From: Eubacteriales bacterium
GTDB taxonomy: Bacteria; Bacillota; Clostridia; Lachnospirales; Lachnospiraceae
Direction of reading: 5' to 3'
DNA: 51,592 nt
Assembly: GCA_030524745.1 (NCBI GenBank)
Contig: JAUNGC010000027.1
Coordinates: forward strand, 1 to 51,592
The position numbers were made by a program, and so were the translations under genes. Below, one piece after another: positions 31,195 to 40,878 of this stretch; position 1 is the stretch's first letter; each line of letters begins with the position of its first letter. The notes beneath the pieces were generated by a model that worked only from the letters and a program-made list of their open reading frames with translations, was not told where the DNA came from and made no database searches.

Positions 31195-32342
31195 TTGATA
31201 TCCTTCTTATCCTCCTCCGTCAGACGACGGAAATTATTGAATCCCTTCACCAGAATTTTCACGCTGTCCACCGTTGTCTGAAAAAATCCGGCCTGATACA
31301 TGTTCACTAAAATGATGCCCACCGGCACCGCTATAATCATGCCGCCGACGCCGCCTACTTTATATCCCACATACAGCAAAATGATGGTGGGAAGCGCGGG
31401 CAGCCCCACGGAATCCCCTACGATTTTGGGCTGAATCAGTTGTCTGGCAAGCTGTCCCACGCCCCAGATGATCAAAAGTCCCAGCGCCATCGTATAATTA
31501 CCGCCAAGAATCTTCACGACCGCCCAGGGAAGCAGCACCGTACCCGTTCCGAAAACCGGCAGAAAATCCAGGAAAGCGGTTGCCAGCGCGATCAGAGCAG
31601 CATAGTCCACGCTCAGGATCAGAAAACCGATCAGCAAAAGCACATACATCCACACTTCAATTTTAAGCTGCGCCTTAAAATAGCCGCCCACCGCATTTTT
31701 TAAGCTATAGGAAAGAACATTCCACTTTTCTAAAATTCCTTTCGGCATATACGTCCGAAAGGCATGAAGCACTTCTTCCCTCTGCGCAATAAAGAAATAA
31801 GACGACAGCAGGCACATGATCACCGCAATAAAGACGGTTGGCAGATTCTTCGCAAAATTTCCCACCGCTTCCGCCGTAGGCGTGCTTAAACTGTCCGCCA
31901 TACCGCTGACGAAATCCACAAGCGTATCCACGATATTTACAACCTGCTTCTGGAAATCCGGCGGGAAATGCTGGGCAAAATTTTCCAGCGTTTTTCCGGC
32001 GCTGGCAAAATCCGCCTCCACGCCCTTCCACATCTGGGGCAGTTGCTGAACAAAGCCGCTCAATTCCCGGATCAGAATGGAACAGGCCCCGTATACCGCG
32101 CCGACCACCAGCGCAATGACCGCCACGATGACGATCGCCGAACCTGCCTTTCTTCTGATTTTAATTTTTTCATCCAGAAACCTGACCAGCGGATTGGCAA
32201 TCAGCGCGATGATCCACCCAACGATAAACGGCATAAAAAAGCCGATGAGTTTGGGCAATACAAAAATCACAAGCAGAAGAAGAATCAGCGCCGTAAGTAA
32301 ATTTAACAGTACCTTGATATATTTTTTGTAAGGTTCTTTCAT
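31191..32342 (-). CDS. AI-2E family transporter
   Basis: The 383-residue integral membrane protein has eight predicted hydrophobic segments, including the paired N-terminal helices (L-L-N-L-L-T-A-L-I-L-L-L-L-V-I-F..G-F-F-M-P-F-I-V-G-W) and a C-terminal G-L-L-I-I-W-G-V-G-Q-L-A-R-Q-L-I-Q-P-K-I-V-G motif typical of the TqsA/YdiK/YtvI family. Members export diverse small molecules or ions; autoinducer-2 transport is a historical label only. Confidence 0.9.
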   Translation of the reverse strand: MKEPYKKYIKVLLNLLTALILLLLVIFVLPKLIGFFMPFIVGWIIALIANPLVRFLDEKIKIRRKAGSAIVIVAVIALVVGAVYGACSILIRELSGFVQQLPQMWKGVEADFASAGKTLENFAQHFPPDFQKQVVNIVDTLVDFVSGMADSLSTPTAEAVGNFAKNLPTVFIAVIMCLLSSYFFIAQREEVLHAFRTYMPKGILEKWNVLSYSLKNAVGGYFKAQLKIEVWMYVLLLIGFLILSVDYAALIALATAFLDFLPVFGTGTVLLPWAVVKILGGNYTMALGLLIIWGVGQLARQLIQPKIVGDSVGLPALPTIILLYVGYKVGGVGGMIIAVPVGIILVNMYQAGFFQTTVDSVKILVKGFNNFRRLTEEDKKDIK

Positions 32343-32379
32343 TCCGGAATCCCCATATACTGTAACAGTTCAGACAATC

Positions 32380-32976
32380 TCAATTATCGCTTTCAGCAAA
32401 CAATGTGTCCAGAAGATCATAGATTTCATCTCTGCCCTGCTTTGAGAGCGCGGAAAACGGAATGACACTCGTTTCTTTTTCCGCCTCCAAGCCGTCCCTG
32501 ACGGCTTTTACATGCTTTGCGATCTGGCTTCTGTTGATTTTGTCCAGCTTCGTGGCAATGATGATCGGATGATACCCATAATGCAGCATCCACTGGTACA
32601 TTTCTCTGTCGTTGGCGGAAGGATCATGCCGGATATCGATCAGCAGAAAAACAGCTTTCAGTTGTTTTGAACTGTGCAGATACCGTTCGATCATCTTTCC
32701 CCACTGAGCCTTCACCTGCTCATTCGCCCTGGCATAGCCGTAGCCGGGCAGATCGACCAGATAAAAGGCGTCGTTCACATTATAGAAATTAATCGTCTGC
32801 GTCTTGCCGGGCTGGGAAGAGGTGCGGGCCAGACTTTTCCGGTTCATGATCGCATTGATCAGGGAGGATTTCCCCACATTGCTCTTCCCCGCAAAAGCGA
32901 TTTCCGGCAGCATATTATCCGGCAGCTTGCTTGTGACGCCGCACACCGTTTCCAGATTCACCGTTTTTATGATCAT
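32380..32976 (-). CDS. engB: Ribosome biogenesis GTP-binding protein YsxC/EngB
   Basis: The 198-residue protein has G1 G-K-S-N-V-G-K-S-S at 30-38, G3 D-L-P-G-Y-G-Y-A and G4 T-K-L-D-K. This GTPase helps assemble the large ribosomal subunit. It follows lon, the order seen in many Firmicutes. Confidence 0.96.
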   Translation of the reverse strand: MIIKTVNLETVCGVTSKLPDNMLPEIAFAGKSNVGKSSLINAIMNRKSLARTSSQPGKTQTINFYNVNDAFYLVDLPGYGYARANEQVKAQWGKMIERYLHSSKQLKAVFLLIDIRHDPSANDREMYQWMLHYGYHPIIIATKLDKINRSQIAKHVKAVRDGLEAEKETSVIPFSALSKQGRDEIYDLLDTLFAESDN

Positions 32977-32991
32977 ATTGTTAACTTCTCC

Positions 32992-35304
32992 TCAATTCTT
33001 CACGAAGGCGTGCGCAATGACATCATCCATCGTTTCCACATAAACAATTTCCAGCCCTGACCGGATCTCAAAAGAAATTTCTTCCACATCCGCCTTATTC
33101 TTAGCGGGCACCAAAACAACTTTGACACCTGCCGTTTTGGCCGCCAACGTCTTTTCCTTTAAGCCGCCGATCGGCAATACGCGTCCGCGCAGGGTGATTT
33201 CCCCCGTCATGGCCACATCCGCCCGGACGGGCGTTTGGGTCAGCGCGCTGAGCAGTGCGGCCGCCATCGTTATGCCGGCGGAAGGGCCGTCCTTCGGCAC
33301 CGCGCCTTCCGGAATATGAATATGGAAATCGCTGTTTTGGAAGGTCCTGGCTTCAATTCCGTATTTATCGCTGACGGACCGGATATAACTGATACCGGTC
33401 ATGGCGGATTCTTTCATCACATCTCCGAGCTGTCCTGTCAGTTCCATCTCGCCCTTTCCCGGCATGATGTTCACTTCGATCTGCAATGTCTCGCCGCCCA
33501 CGCTGGTCCATGCCAGTCCGCGCACAATGCCGATCTCATCCGACTTATTCACTTTGATCGGGGAATACCTGCGTTTGCCCAGATAGCGTTCCAGATTTTT
33601 TCCGGTCACCTTCACGCATTCCTTATTCTCCTTTAAAAGTTCCCGGGCCGCTTTCCGGCAAATCTCCCCGATCTTGCGTTCCAGTTCCCTGACGCCCGCT
33701 TCCCGCGTATAAGAACTGATGATTTCTCTGAGCGCGTTGTCGCTGACCGTCAGCCGCCCTCCGTCCATTCCGTTTCGGGAAAGCTGCTTTGCAAGCAGGT
33801 GTTCCTTTGCGATATGGAATTTCTCATTGGCCGTATAGCTGCTCACTTCAATCACTTCCATGCGGTCCAGAAGCGGTTTCGGGATTGTCTCCACCGTATT
33901 GGCCGTCGCAATGAACAACACGCCGGACAGATCGATCGGAATCTCCACATAATGATCCCTGAAACGGTTGTTCTGCGCGCTGTCCAGCACCTCCAGCAGC
34001 GCGGAAGAAGTGTCGCCTCTGTAATCCGCCGATACCTTATCGATTTCGTCCAGCAGCATCAGGGGATTTTTCACCCCCGCCTGCTTCATGCCCGCCACGA
34101 TCCGTCCCGGCATCGCGCCCACATAAGTTTTTCTGTGTCCCCGGATCTCCGCCTCGTCTCTGACGCCGCCTAAGCTGATCCGGACATATTTCCGGTTGAG
34201 TGCCTCCGCAACGCTTCTGGCAATGGAGGTTTTTCCCGTTCCCGGAGGACCGACCAGACAAATGATCGGACTGTCCACGCTTTTGGTCAGGGCATGCACC
34301 GCCAGAAATTCCAGCATCCGCTCCTTGACCTGTTCCAGACCGTAATGATCCCGCTGCAAAATCTTCTCCGCCCGGCCGATATCCGTATTATCCTTCGACG
34401 CCTTATCCCAGGGCAGTTCCAGCAGCGTCTCGATATACCCCCGTTCCACCGCCAGTTCCGCGTTGTTGCCGCCCAGTCTCTTATAACGCGCAATTTCCTG
34501 CGCGATCTTATCCTTTACTTCCCTGGAAGCTTTCAGCCCTGAAAGCCGCTCTTCAAACTGCTGGCTTTCCGACAGACCGTCCTCTCCCAGTTCTTCCTGA
34601 ATATAGCGCATCTGCTCCCGCAGAATATAATCCTTCTGATTTTTTTCCACGCGCCCCTTCACTTTGTCCGATAATTCCGCGCGAATCTTCGCCACCGCAA
34701 TTTCGGCCGATAAAATGGCGGAAAGCGCTTCATAACGTTCCCTGAGCCCCGGCGCGTCCAGAACTCTCTGCTTCACCGAATAATCGACGGATATATTTTC
34801 CGTCATCTTATCCATCAGCCTGCCCGCATCCGTAAGTTCTTCCAGGTGCCGCTGCAGCGTTCTCGCCGTTCTGGGATAGAAACGGCAATACTCCTGAAAC
34901 AGTTCCTTAATGCTGCGCACAATCGCCTCTTCCTCATTGGGATCTCCGCTTTGCTCCCGCTGCGCCACGGTTTCCACTTCCGCCAGAAGGTACGCCTCCT
35001 CCTCCGTGAAACGAATGAATTCGCAGCGGCAAATGCCTTCCACAAGCACCCGCACAAGGCCGTTTGGAAGCTTCGTCACCTGCTTGATGTGGGCAACGCA
35101 GCCGATCCGGCATACGTCCTCCTGTCCGGGATTTTCCGTCTCCGCTCTCTTCTGCATGATGAGAAAAATGCGCTGATCCAGGCTCATTGCCCGCTCCACC
35201 GCCGAAATGGACTTTTCTCTGCTCACGTCAAAATGTATCATCATTCCCGGCAGGACTGACAGCCCTCTCAACGCCACTGCCGGAAGTATCTCCTGTATCT
35301 CCAT
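32992..35304 (-). CDS. lon: ATP-dependent protease Lon
   Basis: The start is ATG 35304 (MEIQEILP) behind GGAGAGACGG. The 770-residue protein has an N-terminal substrate-binding domain (about 1-200), a coiled-coil linker, an AAA+ module with Walker A G-P-P-G-T-G-K-T at 352-359, and the protease domain with catalytic S675 (G-P-S-A-G) and K718. It degrades damaged and regulatory proteins in the cytoplasm. Length is normal for LonA. Confidence 0.97.
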   Translation of the reverse strand: MEIQEILPAVALRGLSVLPGMMIHFDVSREKSISAVERAMSLDQRIFLIMQKRAETENPGQEDVCRIGCVAHIKQVTKLPNGLVRVLVEGICRCEFIRFTEEEAYLLAEVETVAQREQSGDPNEEEAIVRSIKELFQEYCRFYPRTARTLQRHLEELTDAGRLMDKMTENISVDYSVKQRVLDAPGLRERYEALSAILSAEIAVAKIRAELSDKVKGRVEKNQKDYILREQMRYIQEELGEDGLSESQQFEERLSGLKASREVKDKIAQEIARYKRLGGNNAELAVERGYIETLLELPWDKASKDNTDIGRAEKILQRDHYGLEQVKERMLEFLAVHALTKSVDSPIICLVGPPGTGKTSIARSVAEALNRKYVRISLGGVRDEAEIRGHRKTYVGAMPGRIVAGMKQAGVKNPLMLLDEIDKVSADYRGDTSSALLEVLDSAQNNRFRDHYVEIPIDLSGVLFIATANTVETIPKPLLDRMEVIEVSSYTANEKFHIAKEHLLAKQLSRNGMDGGRLTVSDNALREIISSYTREAGVRELERKIGEICRKAARELLKENKECVKVTGKNLERYLGKRRYSPIKVNKSDEIGIVRGLAWTSVGGETLQIEVNIMPGKGEMELTGQLGDVMKESAMTGISYIRSVSDKYGIEARTFQNSDFHIHIPEGAVPKDGPSAGITMAAALLSALTQTPVRADVAMTGEITLRGRVLPIGGLKEKTLAAKTAGVKVVLVPAKNKADVEEISFEIRSGLEIVYVETMDDVIAHAFVKN

Positions 35305-35347
35305 ATTTCCGTCTCTCCAAACGTTACGCTGTTCCTCAAAACACAGC

Positions 35348-35374
35348 ACGCCGCCCCTGTTTTAAGGGCGGCGT
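35348..35374. terminator. GC-rich hairpin between clpX and lon
   Basis: ACGCCGCCCCT (35348-35358) pairs with AAGGGCGGCGT (35364-35374). On the minus strand it is followed by GCTGTGTTTTG, a poor T-tract, so it may be a leaky terminator after clpX or a processing structure. Confidence 0.55.
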
Positions 35375-35385
35375 TACCTCTCTGC

Positions 35386-36660
35386 CTATTTTGCCTCTCT
35401 AAAGCCGTCCAAAAGTCCCTGTTTTTCTTTCCGCACCACCATCGGCTCACTCGTTCCTTCTACGGCTTCTTTTGTAATAATACACTGAGTAATGCCGGGA
35501 TCCGAAGGAATCCGGTACATAATATCCATCATCGCTTTTTCCATGATGGAACGCAGTCCTCTCGCTCCGGTTTTTCTTTCCAGCGCCCTGTCCGCTATCG
35601 CTTCCACCGCTTCCGTTTCAAAAGTCAGCTTCACATGATCGTAGCCAAACAGCTTCTGATACTGCTTTATCAATGCGCTCTTTGGCTCCGTCAGAATACG
35701 GATGAGCGCTTCCCGGTCCAGTCCCTGCAGCGAAACATTGATCGGCACGCGGCCCACAAACTCCGGAATCAGGCCGTATTTGACCAGATCCTGAGGCGTT
35801 ACTTCCGCATACAGTTCTCCCAGTTCTCTGTCAACATTGGAGGTTACCTTCGTATTAAAACCAATGCTTTTCCGGTCCAGACGCGCTTCCACAATACGGT
35901 CGATTCCGTCGAACGCGCCGCCGCAGATGAACAGAATATTGGTGGTATCGATCTGAATCAGTTCCTGCTGCGGATGCTTGCGCCCGCCCTGGGGCGGAAC
36001 GCTCGCCATGGTACCTTCAATAATTTTTAAAAGCGCCTGCTGTACCCCTTCTCCCGACACGTCCCGGGTGATGGACACATTTTCGCCCTTTTTGGTAATC
36101 TTATCAATTTCGTCAATATATACGATGCCCAACTGCGCGCGTTCCACATCGTAATCGGCCGCCTGGATGAGCTTTAACAGAATGTTCTCCACATCCTCGC
36201 CCACATATCCCGCTTCCGTCAGCGTAGTGGCATCCGCAATCGCAAAAGGCACGTTGATGATCTTTGCAAGCGTCTGTGCGAGATAAGTCTTTCCGCTGCC
36301 GGTCGGGCCGAGCATGAGAACGTTTGATTTCTGAAGTTCCACATCATCCTGCTCATCCTTCGCCATCACGCGCTTGTAGTGATTGTATACGGCAACGGAC
36401 AGCACTTTCTTCGCCTCTTCCTGACCGATTACATAATCATCCAGAAAATTCTTGATCTGCGCCGGTTTAAGCAGATTAATCTGCAGTGAATCCTTCACCG
36501 GCTCTTCCTCATATTCCTCTTCGATGATCTCTGCACAGATATCCACGCACTCATCACAGATAAATACGCCGTCCGGCCCTGCGATCAGCTTGCGGACCTG
36601 GTCCTGTGTCTTATGACAAAACGAACACCTCACCTGATCATCAGAAATTCTGCCTGCCAT
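35386..36660 (-). CDS. clpX: ATP-dependent Clp protease ATP-binding subunit ClpX
   Basis: The start is ATG 36660 (MAGRISDD), giving 424 residues; the longer frame to 36723 reads through a hairpin and is unlikely. The zinc-binding domain uses C12, C15, C35, C38. The AAA+ domain has Walker A G-P-T-G-S-G-K-T at 118-125 and pore loop G-Y-V-G. ClpX unfolds tagged substrates and feeds them to ClpP encoded upstream. Confidence 0.97.
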   Translation of the reverse strand: MAGRISDDQVRCSFCHKTQDQVRKLIAGPDGVFICDECVDICAEIIEEEYEEEPVKDSLQINLLKPAQIKNFLDDYVIGQEEAKKVLSVAVYNHYKRVMAKDEQDDVELQKSNVLMLGPTGSGKTYLAQTLAKIINVPFAIADATTLTEAGYVGEDVENILLKLIQAADYDVERAQLGIVYIDEIDKITKKGENVSITRDVSGEGVQQALLKIIEGTMASVPPQGGRKHPQQELIQIDTTNILFICGGAFDGIDRIVEARLDRKSIGFNTKVTSNVDRELGELYAEVTPQDLVKYGLIPEFVGRVPINVSLQGLDREALIRILTEPKSALIKQYQKLFGYDHVKLTFETEAVEAIADRALERKTGARGLRSIMEKAMMDIMYRIPSDPGITQCIITKEAVEGTSEPMVVRKEKQGLLDGFREAK

Positions 36661-36690
36661 TTCCAGTCTTGCTCCTATCTCTGTCCCGTA

Positions 36691-36724
36691 ATTGTCCGGC
36701 AGGCGTCTGCTCCTGCCGGACAAT
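36691..36724. other. Perfect 13-bp hairpin between clpP and clpX
   Basis: ATTGTCCGGCAGG (36691-36703) and its exact complement (36712-36724) flank an 8-nt loop. On the plus strand a T8 run follows; on the minus strand (the sense of clpP and clpX) no T-run follows. So it is not a good terminator for this operon and may instead stabilise or process the clpP mRNA. Confidence 0.7.
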
Positions 36725-36749
36725 CACTTTTTTTTGCTTCTCCAAATTC

Positions 36750-37346
36750 TTACTTTTCCAGATCCCCGCGGGAAGAAATCACCAGATCGATCAGCCCGTA
36801 CTCCAGCGCTTCCTGCGCCGTCTTCCAGTTATCCCGTTCCGTATCCGCCGCAATGACTTCGTATTCCCTGCCGGTATTCTCCGCCATGATGCGGTTCATT
36901 CTTTCCCTGATTTTCAAAATATGCTTCGCGTTGATCTCGATTTCCGTCGCCTGCCCCTGCGCGCCGCCGGAAGGCTGATGAATCATGATCTCGGCATTGG
37001 GAAGCGCCATTCTCTTTCCCTTCGTGCCGCCCGCCAGCAAAAACGCGCCCATGCTGGCAGCCATGCCGATGCAGATCGTGGATACGTCGCACCGGATGTA
37101 TTTCATCGTATCATAAATCGCCATTCCCGCGGAAATGGATCCGCCGGGACTGTTGATATACAACTGGATATCCTTGTCAGGATCTTCCGACTCCAGAAAC
37201 AATAACTGCGCTACAACAAGGCTCGCCGTTGCATCGTTGACCTCTTCTCCCAGAAAAATGATTCTGTCCTTTAACAGTCTGGAGAAAATATCGTAGGAAC
37301 GTTCGCCGCGACTCGTCTGTTCAATGACATAAGGCACTAAACTCAT
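36750..37346 (-). CDS. clpP: ATP-dependent Clp protease proteolytic subunit
   Basis: The 198-residue protein has catalytic S98 (G-M-A-A-S-M-G), H123 (M-I-H-Q-P-S-G-G) and D172. It forms the tetradecameric serine protease chamber used by ClpX and other unfoldases. The gene lies 33 bp after tig. Confidence 0.98.
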   Translation of the reverse strand: MSLVPYVIEQTSRGERSYDIFSRLLKDRIIFLGEEVNDATASLVVAQLLFLESEDPDKDIQLYINSPGGSISAGMAIYDTMKYIRCDVSTICIGMAASMGAFLLAGGTKGKRMALPNAEIMIHQPSGGAQGQATEIEINAKHILKIRERMNRIMAENTGREYEVIAADTERDNWKTAQEALEYGLIDLVISSRGDLEK

Positions 37347-37379
37347 AAAATGAGCACACTCCTTTCACAACCTCTGCGT

Positions 37380-38666
37380 TTATTTTTCCGTTGCTTCACT
37401 TACGACAAACTCAGCAGCCTTCTTTACCGCCAGATCTTCCATGATCTGCTTCTTGCCGTTTTCGCCCATCACTTCTTTGATCTTATCCGCTTCCATCTGG
37501 TACATTTCGGCCATTCTCTTGATCTCTTCCTCATAGTCCTCTTCGGTGGCCGTAATATTTTCAGCCGCCACAACAGCCTCTAACACCAGTCTGGATTTGA
37601 TCTTGCGCTCCGCCTGGGGCTTCACCTGCGCAAGCATTGCATCGTGATTCAGACCCGTGAACTGGAAATACTGATCCAGGGTAAGGCCCTGCATCTGCAG
37701 TCTCTGCGCGAAATCGTCCACCAACTGTCTCTGCTGGGTCTCCACCATCGCATCCGGAATCTCCATCTTGGCGTCTGCGATGATCGCATCGATCACGGCG
37801 TCCTCTTTCGCATTCTTCGCATCTTCTTCTTTCTTCTCCGCCAGTTTCTTTCTGATATCTTCCTTATACTCTTCCAGCGTGTCGAATTCGGAAACTTCGC
37901 CTGCGAATTCGTCATCCAGTTCCGGAAGCTGCTTCTCCTTGATTTCCTTTACGATAACTTTAAACATTGCAGGTTTGCCCGCAAGTTCCGCCGCCTGATA
38001 ATCCTCCGGGAAAGTCACGTTCACTTCGCACTCTTCGCCGGCATTTTTACCGATCAGTTGTTCTTCAAAATTGTCGATGAAGGAATGGGAGCCGATGGTC
38101 AGGCTGTAATTCTCGCCTTTGCCGCCTTCAAACGCGACGCCGTCCGTAAAGCCTTCAAAATCGATCACAGCGATATCGCCGTCCTGTACGCCTCTGTCCT
38201 CCACGGTAACGGTTCTCGCATTGTTCTCTCTCTGCTTTGCAAGATCTGCGTCCACTTCTTCATCCGTCACAGTCACGTCAGCCTTTTCCACTTCCACGCC
38301 CTTGTATGCGCCCAGTACAACTTCCGGCTTCAACGCAACTTCTGCGGTAAAGATAAAGGGCTTGCCTTCCTCGATCTGCTCCACATTCACCTTCGGAGCG
38401 GAAACGATGGTCTCTGTGCACTCTTCCAGCGCTTTCTCATATGCGTCCGGAATCAGGGCGTTTGCAGCCTCTTCATAGAAAACTCCCTTGCCGTACATCT
38501 GCTCGATCATCTTTTTGGGCACCTTGCCTTTGCGGAAGCCCGGAACAGAAATCTTGCTCTTATTCTTCTGATAAGCAGCTTCTACTGCCTTGGAAAATTC
38601 TTCTGCGGAAACTTCAATCGTCAGCTTCGCCATGTTCTTTTCGAGTTTTTCAACCTGTAAACTCAT
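37380..38666 (-). CDS. tig: Trigger factor, ribosome-associated chaperone
   Basis: The start is ATG 38666 (MSLQVEKL) behind GAGGAGG; the in-frame TTG two codons earlier is not favoured. The 428-residue protein has an N-terminal ribosome-binding domain with G-F-R-K-G-K-V-P at about residue 43 (the L23-docking loop), a PPIase FKBP-like domain (about 160-240) and a helical C-terminal chaperone domain. It folds nascent chains and precedes clpP-clpX in the classic order. Confidence 0.97.
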   Translation of the reverse strand: MSLQVEKLEKNMAKLTIEVSAEEFSKAVEAAYQKNKSKISVPGFRKGKVPKKMIEQMYGKGVFYEEAANALIPDAYEKALEECTETIVSAPKVNVEQIEEGKPFIFTAEVALKPEVVLGAYKGVEVEKADVTVTDEEVDADLAKQRENNARTVTVEDRGVQDGDIAVIDFEGFTDGVAFEGGKGENYSLTIGSHSFIDNFEEQLIGKNAGEECEVNVTFPEDYQAAELAGKPAMFKVIVKEIKEKQLPELDDEFAGEVSEFDTLEEYKEDIRKKLAEKKEEDAKNAKEDAVIDAIIADAKMEIPDAMVETQQRQLVDDFAQRLQMQGLTLDQYFQFTGLNHDAMLAQVKPQAERKIKSRLVLEAVVAAENITATEEDYEEEIKRMAEMYQMEADKIKEVMGENGKKQIMEDLAVKKAAEFVVSEATEK

Positions 38667-38809
38667 GTTCAAATCCTCCTCGTATTTCTTTTGTCGTTTG
38701 AAACAATTCTTTTCTTTGTTTTGAAGAACGGATACGCCCGCCGTTACTTTTTATTCGTTGTACCGTTTAAAAAAACGGCCTGTCAAGGCATACCCACAGT
38801 CATTTTACG

Positions 38810-38815
38810 ATTATA
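38810..38815 (-). promoter_or_regulatory. Extended -10 promoter element upstream of tig
   Basis: On the minus strand TGCTATAAT is an extended -10 (TATAAT at 38815-38810) about 145 bp upstream of tig. No good -35 is seen. The 38667-38909 interval otherwise holds a small CCGTTT/AAACGG hairpin (38763-38778) and the importer ribosome binding site AAAGGAGGAG. Confidence 0.55.
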
Positions 38816-38909
38816 GCATAAGTGTTTCCAAAATACCAGCCTTTTTTCTCCTATGGTTCTATGCTATTCTTTGTTTGTTATAGCTAACTCAAAGGAGGAG
38901 TTATTTATT

Positions 38910-40025
38910 ATGAAAAAAAAGATTTCGATATTGCTCGCCGCGGCCTGTCTCGCCGTTCTTTTTACCGGCTGCGCATCCTCATCGCCGGACGGTTCCGCAG
39001 CAGAAACTTCTGCGCCTGAAACCTCTGCCGTTGAAGCATCCGTCCCGGAAACCGCGACGGCGGCTGCGCCCGCCGAAACAGAAACCGGCGAATCCGCAGA
39101 CGTTCCGGATTTTGCCGCGGGCGATGAAACAATCGTCCGTGTGGGCGGCTTAAAAGGTCCCACCACCATGGGACTCGTCAAACTGATGGACGATTCTGCG
39201 GCGGGAACCTGTGCAAACAACTATGAATTTACCATGGTGACGGCAGCGGACGAACTGACCGCCCTCGTGGCCGGCGGCAAGGTGGACATTGCGCTGCTTC
39301 CCGCCAACGTCGCCTCCACTCTTTACCAGAAAACGGAGGGCAATGTCCGTGTTATCGACATCAATACGCTGGGCGTGATTTATCTGGTATCCTCCGATAC
39401 CTCCATCCAAACCGTCGATCAGTTGAAAGGAAAAACCGTCTATCTCCCCGGCAAAGGAACGACGCCCGAATATGCGCTTCGCTATCTGATCAAAAAAGCC
39501 GGACTTACCGAAGAAGATGTGACGCTGGAATTTAAATCGGAATCTGCGGAAGTGGTTTCCATCCTGACTGAAAATCCCGAAGCCATCGGACTGCTTCCCC
39601 AGCCCTTCGTGACCTCCGCTCTCGCCCAGAGCGACTCCCTGTCTGTCATCATGGATCTGACCCAGGTGTGGGACAGCTTTCAGACTGCGGAAAATCCCGG
39701 CCGTCTCGTGACCGGCGTAACGATCGTCAGCAAAAGCTTTCTGGAAGCCCATCCGGATCTTGTAAACACATTTTTGCAGGAACATGAGATGTCCGTTCGT
39801 TTTACCGGCGAAGATCCGGAAACCGCGGCGGCTCTGATCGAGCAGGCCGGCATTGTGGCCAAAGCGCAGTTGGCGCAGAAGGCGCTTCCTTATTGTAATA
39901 TCACCTATATTGACGGTTCCGATATGAAGGACGTGCTTGGCGGTTATCTCAACGTGTTATTCGAGGAAGAACCCGCTTCCGTGGGCGGCCAGCTTCCGGA
40001 CGATGCGTTTTACTATATCCCGTAG
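38910..40025 (+). CDS. ABC transporter substrate-binding lipoprotein (NitT/TauT-like)
   Basis: The start is ATG 38910 (MKKKISIL) behind AAAGGAGGAG. The 371-residue protein has a lipobox L-F-T-G-C (Cys21), an Ala/Glu/Thr-rich linker to about residue 70, then a periplasmic-binding-fold domain of the NMT1/SsuA type (V-D-I-A-L-L-P-A-N-V-A-S; L-K-G-K-T-V-Y-L-P-G-K-G-T). It captures a ligand at the cell surface for the permease and ATPase downstream. The ligand is not predictable: nitrate, sulfonates, thiamine precursors and others use this fold. No TPP or other riboswitch was seen upstream. Confidence 0.88.
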   Translation: MKKKISILLAAACLAVLFTGCASSSPDGSAAETSAPETSAVEASVPETATAAAPAETETGESADVPDFAAGDETIVRVGGLKGPTTMGLVKLMDDSAAGTCANNYEFTMVTAADELTALVAGGKVDIALLPANVASTLYQKTEGNVRVIDINTLGVIYLVSSDTSIQTVDQLKGKTVYLPGKGTTPEYALRYLIKKAGLTEEDVTLEFKSESAEVVSILTENPEAIGLLPQPFVTSALAQSDSLSVIMDLTQVWDSFQTAENPGRLVTGVTIVSKSFLEAHPDLVNTFLQEHEMSVRFTGEDPETAAALIEQAGIVAKAQLAQKALPYCNITYIDGSDMKDVLGGYLNVLFEEEPASVGGQLPDDAFYYIP

Positions 40026-40087
40026 GATCTGATCCCTGTGCTTGGCATCCGCACAATCCTTTTTCTGAAGAAAGGGAACTCTCACGT

Positions 40088-40855
40088 ATGAATAAACTCC
40101 CGGACTGGTTCCAAAAAACCGCAATCATTCTGTTCTGGCTCGCTCTCTGGCAGCTTGCATCCGGCCTTATCCATAACCGGATTCTTCTGGTCGGACCGCT
40201 CGAAACCTTAAAGACGCTGGCCGGACTGTCTCTCACGCTTTCCTTCTGGAAGGCGGTCGGTTTTTCATTCTGTCGGATCAGTCTGGGATTTTTTCTGGCC
40301 TTTTTTGCAGGCATTCTCACCGGCGCGCTCTCCTGTTGGAAACCTGCCGTCGGTGCGTTTCTCGCTCCGCCGATCCAGTTCATGAAATCCATTCCGGTCG
40401 CCTCCTTTGTGATCCTGGCCCTCATCTGGGCCGGTTCCAGAAACCTGTCCGTATGCATCGCCTTCGTTGTGGTTTATCCGGTCATTCATATCAATACCGT
40501 TTCCGGACTTTGCAGCGCCGATCCCATGCTTTTGGAAATGGCCGGCGTTTTCCGGGTACCGCTGCACCGGAAGGCCCTCTTCATTTACCGGATTTTTCTC
40601 GGTCCTTATCTCGTAAGCGCCTGTAAGACAGCGCTCGGCATGGCTTTCAAATCCGGCATAGCGGCCGAGGTCATCGGCGTGCCGGGCGGCTCCATCGGCG
40701 AAGGACTTTATCAGGCCAAGATTTACTTAAGCACCGGCGAACTGTTCGCATGGACCCTCACGATCATCCTAATCAGCGCGGCGTTTGAAAAAATATTTCT
40801 GCTGTTTTTACAAAAACTAACCCGGACGAATTGCCGCCCGCCTCACAAACAATGA
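40088..40855 (+). CDS. ABC transporter permease (NitT/TauT-like)
   Basis: The 255-residue protein has about six membrane segments and the EAA-type cytoplasmic loop G-M-A-F-K-S-G-I-A-A-E-V-I-G-V-P-G-G-S-I-G. It starts 62 bp after the binding-protein gene. It forms the membrane channel of the importer; the substrate follows that of the binding protein. Confidence 0.9.
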   Translation: MNKLPDWFQKTAIILFWLALWQLASGLIHNRILLVGPLETLKTLAGLSLTLSFWKAVGFSFCRISLGFFLAFFAGILTGALSCWKPAVGAFLAPPIQFMKSIPVASFVILALIWAGSRNLSVCIAFVVVYPVIHINTVSGLCSADPMLLEMAGVFRVPLHRKALFIYRIFLGPYLVSACKTALGMAFKSGIAAEVIGVPGGSIGEGLYQAKIYLSTGELFAWTLTIILISAAFEKIFLLFLQKLTRTNCRPPHKQ

Positions 40856-40878
40856 CCGGAAAGGAGCATATTGTCAGA

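Noticed and set aside
36661-36723. N-terminal extension of ClpX
   Set aside because: It runs through the 13-bp hairpin; ClpX proteins begin shortly before the zinc-finger cysteines, as with ATG 36660.
38667-38909. Thiamine (TPP) riboswitch upstream of the NitT/TauT-like importer
   Set aside because: I looked for the CTGAGA and ACCTGATCTGG-type TPP motifs and found none, so the ligand was left open.
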